Source: Basidiobolus meristosporus CBS 931.73
Taxonomy: Eukaryota; Basidiobolomycota; Basidiobolomycetes; Basidiobolales; Basidiobolaceae
Assembly (NCBI GenBank): GCA_002104905.1
Contig: MCFE01000977.1
Span: 1 to 22,441 of the forward strand
Length of the DNA: 22,441 nt
Direction: 5' to 3'
Positions 17,905-22,441 of the stretch are shown here, one piece after another (positions within the stretch are counted from its first letter, which is position 1; each line of letters begins with the position of its first letter). A program made the translations under genes and the position numbers. Under the pieces are notes generated by a model. The model did no database searches. It saw nothing but the letters and a program-made list of their open reading frames with translations, and was not told the DNA's origin.

Positions 17905-20900
17905 ATGTCGGACAATCAAGAATGGAAGAATGCCATGCAGCAAATCCTGGCCCAACAGCAACAGCTACTCCAGATCCTCAGCCAACAGCAACAAGGAATG
18001 ACTACCATGGCTCAGAGCCAGCAAAGCCCTATCAAGAGCAACTTTAGTGTGAAGGTCAACCGGTACCATGGCAGAGTCAATGAAAACCTGGGAACTTGGC
18101 TCTTTCAGATTGAAGAAGCTTTTAAAGCTAAAGGAATTGCTCCAGAGAGCAAGTTGCATTATGCAGCTTCTTACCTGGCAGATGCAGCTTTACAGTGGTA
18201 CCACAACAAGATCAGGTCAGCTACTATGATGGGATGCTCTACAATCTCTACCTGGGATGAGTTTGTGTCGGAAATTCAGGATGCTTTTGAACCTCCACAC
18301 CAGCAGACACTACTAAGAAGGAAGTTAAAGACACTCAGACAGAAAGGAATGGTGCAAGAATACATCTATGAGTACAGATGTCTACTTGGACAAATTGAAA
18401 GAATGGACCCCTTGGATCAAGTTGAATACTTTATTGATGGGTTGAAAGAAAGAACTCGCAAGGAAGTCAATTACCGAAGACCTCAGACTATTGAAGAAGC
18501 CATCAAGATTGCCATTGACTATGACTCAGCTATGTTTGGAGTTGGGAAGCCTACAGTGACTAGTCAGAAAGGCTATAATCATTATGAAAGAAGACAATCA
18601 GAAGCAGTACCAATGGAAATAGACGCTATGCAGAAGAATCCCTCCTCAGAAGAATGCAAGAAGAGAGGACTTTGCTTCAATTGCCACCAGCAGGGACATA
18701 TTGCAAAATACTGCCCTCAGAGAAGAAATGGACACCAGCCAACAAGAACCTTCAACCATATTGAATCCCATGAACACAATAATGAGGAAGATGAGCTTGA
18801 AGAAGACTCGGAACTCACCTTCCATATGACAGAAGAGTACTTGTCCCAAATGACTTCAAACTCAGGGAAGTTATTGTACCTGAATGGAGCAATCAATGGA
18901 GTACCTGCCAAGATCATGATTGACTCAGGAGCATCGCATGAGTACATGTCAGAGCAATTTGCTTTGAAAGCTGGAATCAACTCGGAACCTACCAAATCAA
19001 CTTCAGTCTCCACAGCAGATGGGAACTCCCACATAATCAACCGTATTACCCAGCCAGTAAGAATGAAGATCAATGACTATGAAGAAGACCTACAGGCTTA
19101 TATATTTGGGAACTGCAAGTTTGACCTTGTACTTGGGAAAACCTGGCTATTTTGTCGTAATCCATCAATCAACTGGAGAACCCATGCTACTCAGATCCAA
19201 AAAGACAACAAGACCTATGAGCTATTACCTGCCAGGCTGGATTTCAACTTGGTCAATTCCAGTGTGTGTGAGACAAGTGAACTTAGCAAGACCCAGTTCT
19301 GTAGAGCACTTAGAAAAGGTACCCAGATGTTCCTCATGGCGGTATTACAGGAGGATTCCTCTATCCCAGCACCCCAGCAGATCCAGACTCTCTTGAAGAA
19401 ATATTCAGACGTGTTTCCAGATGAGCTTGTAAGCCTACCACCAGTCAGAGACGTGGATCATGCCATTGACACAGGAGATAGCCCTCCAGTGAGCAAGACA
19501 CCTTACAGAATGAGTCCATTGGAATTGGAGGAAATGAAGAAACAAATTGATCAGCTATTGGAGCAAGGATACATCAGGCCCAGCAAGTCACCTTGGGGAG
19601 CACCAGTGCTTTTTGTGAAAAAGAAGGATGGAACACTTAGGATGTGCATTGACTACAGAGCCCTGAACTCAGTTACCGTCAAGAATAAGTACCCCATACC
19701 TCGGATTGATGAGCTTTTGGACCAACTTAATGGAGCCACTATTTTCAGCAAGATCGACCTCATGTCAGGATACAACCAGATTAGGGTGAAACCAGAAGAT
19801 ATCCCTAAGACAGCATTCAGGACCAGATATGGACATTACGAGTACTTAGTCATGAGTTTTGGCCTCACTAATGCCCCTGCAACATTCATGACGCTGATGC
19901 AGACTGTCTTTCAGGAGTACTTAGACAAGTTTGTGATAATCTACCTGGATGACATATTGATATACAGCAAGACAGAAAAGGATCACATGGTGCACATTGA
20001 AAAGGTCTTGAAGAAACTAAGAGAGAACAAGCTATACGGCAAGCTAGCCAAGTGTGAATTCTTCAAGGAACACGTAGAATATCTGGGACACATAGTGACT
20101 AGCACAGGAGTAACCTTAGACCCCAAGAAGGTGGAAGTAATCAAGAATTTGAAGCAGCCCCATAGCATATCAGAACTCAGATCCTTCCTTGGAATGGTTT
20201 CCTATTATCGGAGATTTGTCAAGTCATTTGCAAGTATTGCAGCCCCTTTAACTGATATCCTCAAGAAAGACAATACCTACAAGTGGGACATAGCTTGTGA
20301 GACTGCCTTCCAGACACTAAAGAATGAACTTGCTAAGCTGCCAAGCTTAAGAATACCAGACTTCAGAAAAGAGTTCACTCTGTGCACAGATGCTTCAGAT
20401 TATGCAATTGGTGGAGTGCTGAGCCAAGAACACAAGGGAAAGGACTACCCTGTTGCCTTTGAATCCAAGAAACTGAACTCAGCAGAACAAAACTATCCAG
20501 TTCATGAGAAGGAGATGCTTGCTATAATACACTGTTTGAAGACATGGAGATGCTATATTGAAGGAGTCAAATGCACTGTGAAGACTGATCATGCCTCCCT
20601 CAAGTATATATTTACTCAGAAGGTACTCTCTAGAAGAATGACAAGATGGAGTGAATACATTCAGCAATTTGACCTGGAGATTGTCTACTGTCCTGGAAAA
20701 AACAACACGGTTGCTGATGCCTTATCAAGATTAGATCAAGTTGCACAACTCAACTTGGTGCATGAATCAGATTGGCCTAGCCTATTACCAAAGTACTTGG
20801 AGGACCAAGCCATTCCTAATGAGGTGGATGAAGATATCAAGAAGATAATCCGTGATGAGGCCAGCAAATTTGTTGTACAGAATGAAACACTCTACCGAAT

Positions 20901-22038
20901 TGTTGATGGAAGCCCTATTGCCTATTGTCCTTATGTTGCTCGCCTGGATTTAATACATAAGCTACACAATGGATATGGACATCTTGGGATTGAAGGAACC
21001 TATAGCCTTGTAAAAGCCAGAGCATGGTGGCCCAGAATGAAACAAGACATTGAGAAGCTAGTAAAAACATGCCCAAACTGCCAAATCAATCAAGGCCAGC
21101 CACAAAGAATTGCCGAACTCTTCCCTTTGGAGCCTGTAAGACCATTTGAGAGATGGGGAATTGACTTTATTGGAAGACTGCCAACTACCAGGAAATGCAA
21201 CCGTTGGATCCTAGTAGCAATTGACCATGCCACTAAATGGCCAGTTGCTAAAGCTGTACCAATAGCCAGTGAACAAGAAGTTGCAAGTTTCATTTACCAT
21301 GAGATCCTGATGAAGTTTGGATGCCCTGTGGAGATCTTATCCGATAGAGGTGCAAACTTTATGGCAAAGACATTAGAGGCTTACCTGGAAATGCAGCAGA
21401 TCAGACACTTGAAAACCTCGGCATATCACCCCAGAACTAATGGAGTCACTGAGCGGTTTAATGGATTATTTGGAAAAATGCTGACCAAGTATGCAAATGG
21501 AGTTGTCAGTAGATGGGATGAGTATATAGACCAAGCACTCTTTGCATGCAGAGTCAGAGTACACAACACCACCCAGCAATCACCATTTTACTTAGTTTAT
21601 GGATGTGAACCAAGGATTCCAGGAGATCTCACACAACCAAAGCTTACAGACACCTTAGAAGATGAACTCAGTCAGCCAAGTAGACACCAGCAACTGGAAC
21701 AAAGACGTCAAGAGGCACAGACCAAAGTATCTCAAAGTGCAGAAAAGATGAAGCAGAGATTTGATAAGACTATAGCACCAGAAGCATTGACAGTTGGGAA
21801 CTTTGTATTGCTAAGAAACAACACTCGGAAGAAGTTTGAGCCACAATGGACAGGACCATTCAAGATCATCAGAGAATGTCCATTTGCAACTTACCAACTG
21901 GTGGACAAACAAGGCAATATCCGGGAAGACTTAGTGCATAGGGACAGACTCAAGCTTGCAAGACTTGCTGATAATACTGAACCATCAAGATATTGGTATC
22001 ACAAGAAAAGAGATTCAGGAGAACCCTCTCAACTTTAG
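17905..22038 (+). CDS. Ty3/Gypsy Gag-Pol polyprotein, intact single frame
   Basis: 1377 residues carry the whole retrotransposition machinery. The N-terminus is Gln-rich (11-40), followed by the Gag domain (about 50-210). The zinc knuckle C257-x2-C260-x4-H265-x4-C270 binds RNA. The aspartic protease has D340-S-G-A. RT spans about 530-710, with Asp618 and Y680-L-D-D683. RNase H has D829, E870, D895 and D938. The integrase has a zinc-binding part (H1021, H1026, C1056, C1059), a core D1087-x59-D1147-x35-E1183, and a C-terminal GPF module (W1315-T-G-P-F1319). All catalytic residues are present. There is no chromodomain, envelope gene or dUTPase. The ATG has A at -3 and lies 46 bases after the primer site; the stop is TAG. 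Gag and Pol are not separated by a stop or frameshift, so the protease must cut a single product. Confidence 0.97.
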   Translation: MSDNQEWKNAMQQILAQQQQLLQILSQQQQGMTTMAQSQQSPIKSNFSVKVNRYHGRVNENLGTWLFQIEEAFKAKGIAPESKLHYAASYLADAALQWYHNKIRSATMMGCSTISTWDEFVSEIQDAFEPPHQQTLLRRKLKTLRQKGMVQEYIYEYRCLLGQIERMDPLDQVEYFIDGLKERTRKEVNYRRPQTIEEAIKIAIDYDSAMFGVGKPTVTSQKGYNHYERRQSEAVPMEIDAMQKNPSSEECKKRGLCFNCHQQGHIAKYCPQRRNGHQPTRTFNHIESHEHNNEEDELEEDSELTFHMTEEYLSQMTSNSGKLLYLNGAINGVPAKIMIDSGASHEYMSEQFALKAGINSEPTKSTSVSTADGNSHIINRITQPVRMKINDYEEDLQAYIFGNCKFDLVLGKTWLFCRNPSINWRTHATQIQKDNKTYELLPARLDFNLVNSSVCETSELSKTQFCRALRKGTQMFLMAVLQEDSSIPAPQQIQTLLKKYSDVFPDELVSLPPVRDVDHAIDTGDSPPVSKTPYRMSPLELEEMKKQIDQLLEQGYIRPSKSPWGAPVLFVKKKDGTLRMCIDYRALNSVTVKNKYPIPRIDELLDQLNGATIFSKIDLMSGYNQIRVKPEDIPKTAFRTRYGHYEYLVMSFGLTNAPATFMTLMQTVFQEYLDKFVIIYLDDILIYSKTEKDHMVHIEKVLKKLRENKLYGKLAKCEFFKEHVEYLGHIVTSTGVTLDPKKVEVIKNLKQPHSISELRSFLGMVSYYRRFVKSFASIAAPLTDILKKDNTYKWDIACETAFQTLKNELAKLPSLRIPDFRKEFTLCTDASDYAIGGVLSQEHKGKDYPVAFESKKLNSAEQNYPVHEKEMLAIIHCLKTWRCYIEGVKCTVKTDHASLKYIFTQKVLSRRMTRWSEYIQQFDLEIVYCPGKNNTVADALSRLDQVAQLNLVHESDWPSLLPKYLEDQAIPNEVDEDIKKIIRDEASKFVVQNETLYRIVDGSPIAYCPYVARLDLIHKLHNGYGHLGIEGTYSLVKARAWWPRMKQDIEKLVKTCPNCQINQGQPQRIAELFPLEPVRPFERWGIDFIGRLPTTRKCNRWILVAIDHATKWPVAKAVPIASEQEVASFIYHEILMKFGCPVEILSDRGANFMAKTLEAYLEMQQIRHLKTSAYHPRTNGVTERFNGLFGKMLTKYANGVVSRWDEYIDQALFACRVRVHNTTQQSPFYLVYGCEPRIPGDLTQPKLTDTLEDELSQPSRHQQLEQRRQEAQTKVSQSAEKMKQRFDKTIAPEALTVGNFVLLRNNTRKKFEPQWTGPFKIIRECPFATYQLVDKQGNIREDLVHRDRLKLARLADNTEPSRYWYHKKRDSGEPSQL

Positions 22039-22039
22039 T

Positions 22040-22048
22040 AGGGGAGAA
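22040..22048 (+). promoter_or_regulatory. Gypsy polypurine tract
   Basis: AGGGGAGAA, directly before the TG of the 3' LTR and two bases after the gag-pol stop codon. This is the expected plus-strand primer. Confidence 0.9.
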
Positions 22049-22416
22049 TGTTATGATCTGCCGCTTGAATGTTTAAGTTAGATCAGTTTTTAGTCAAATC
22101 AGTTAGTATATGTTTAGGTTATCAGTACATCAGTATTATCTATGAAATCAGTAGCATTAGTCAGCAAATGAATCAGCAGATCCTTATCAGACAGAAATAG
22201 ATATATTAAGTAGGATCTTATTGGGTGATGATGATGCAATCAAATGAGTCATCAGCCACAACCTACATTAGGAAATACAATTAGTCAGCAATTGATCTGG
22301 CAAAATGTATATAAGGAGCTGCTGGAACCTCAATAAAAATCAGTTCAAGTTTTAGTGAATACAATACTAGCTAAACTCCCTATTCCTCTACAACTCTTAT
22401 ACCAAGACTTGTAACA
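22049..22416 (+). repeat. Gypsy 3' LTR
   Basis: 368 bp, identical to 17479-17846 on full reading. TATATAA is at 22308-22314. The poly(A) signal AATAAA is at 22332-22337, 18 bases after the TATA box, implying a short distance between transcript start and poly(A) signal. Confidence 0.97.
22332..22337 (+). terminator. Candidate poly(A) signal in the Gypsy 3' LTR
   Basis: AATAAA followed by AAT, about 80 bases before the LTR end. The 5' LTR carries the same word at 17762-17767, where it must be bypassed or lie upstream of the transcript start. Confidence 0.5.
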
Positions 22417-22420
22417 ATCT
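22417..22420. repeat. Gypsy target-site duplication, right (ATCT)
   Basis: Exact copy of 17475-17478. Confidence 0.85.
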
Positions 22421-22441
22421 TACAGTGTTCAATTAAAGTAA
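22421..22441 (-). pseudogene. Continuation of transposon Z copy 2 beyond the Gypsy element
   Basis: Only 21 bases remain. TACAGTGTTCAATTAA lines up with TACAACAATGAATCTGG near 17335, as expected if the Gypsy element split the second 145-bp unit. Confidence 0.5.

Larger units (their letters stand above)
17479..22416 (+). mobile_element. Complete, recently inserted Ty3/Gypsy LTR retrotransposon
   Basis: The element is 4938 bp with identical 368-bp LTRs (17479-17846, 22049-22416). A tRNA primer site lies one base after the 5' LTR, followed by a single uninterrupted gag-pol frame (17905-22038). A purine tract directly precedes the 3' LTR and a 4-bp duplication ATCT flanks the element. The order protease, RT, RNase H, integrase is that of Ty3/Gypsy. 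I saw no LTR difference on reading both copies, so it inserted recently and all parts needed for transposition look present. It retains CpG sites that its surroundings have lost. Confidence 0.97.

Noticed and set aside
18717-19073. 118-codon minus-strand frame inside Gypsy gag-pol
   Set aside because: Antisense of the knuckle/protease region; its Ser run mirrors an acidic Glu/Asp stretch of Gag. No independent support.
19073-19396. 107-codon plus-strand frame overlapping gag-pol
   Set aside because: Out-of-frame shadow of an intact, motif-complete polyprotein; the family has no known gene here.

Overview
This window contains no convincing host gene. It is a stack of transposable elements of very different ages. 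The most likely source is a large, repeat-rich and probably cytosine-methylated fungal genome. Three things suggest this: the Ty1/Copia and Ty3/Gypsy families are intronless, both primer-binding sites fit an initiator tRNA-Met (the Copia one with the U33 form), and CpG is almost absent from the old parts. The Gypsy polyprotein recalls elements of early-diverging fungi. The organism itself is an inference from pattern only.

Layout. 1-770: a decayed plus-strand Copia pol end. About 775-3505: two inverted copies of an unrecognised repeat ('repeat A') around degenerate sequence. 3490-4107 and 8756-10392: two halves of one old minus-strand Copia element, split by a younger plus-strand Copia element (4108-8755) with 5-bp target duplications, both LTRs, primer site and polypurine tract but a dead pol. 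10409-10678: a third piece of repeat A and an LTR scrap. About 10790-17478: remains of DNA transposons, at least three copies of a family with Cys/His-finger repeats and Tnp2/CACTA-like traces. This stretch includes a 735-bp palindrome, a 236-bp hairpin element, a GGGG-rich minisatellite and a CpG-rich island. 17479-22416: a complete Ty3/Gypsy element with identical 368-bp LTRs, one intact 1377-codon gag-pol frame and a 4-bp target duplication. This is the youngest and probably only functional element.

The insertions can be ordered. The minus-strand Copia is oldest, then came the plus-strand Copia (LTRs differ at roughly one base in ten), and the Gypsy element came last, landing in a Cys/His-finger repeat of the DNA transposon. 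The two retrotransposons appear to prime on different parts of the same tRNA: the Gypsy element on the 3' acceptor end and the Copia element on the anticodon stem-loop. The parts that could act together today are those of the Gypsy element: LTR promoter, primer site, Gag, protease, reverse transcriptase/RNase H, integrase and polypurine tract.
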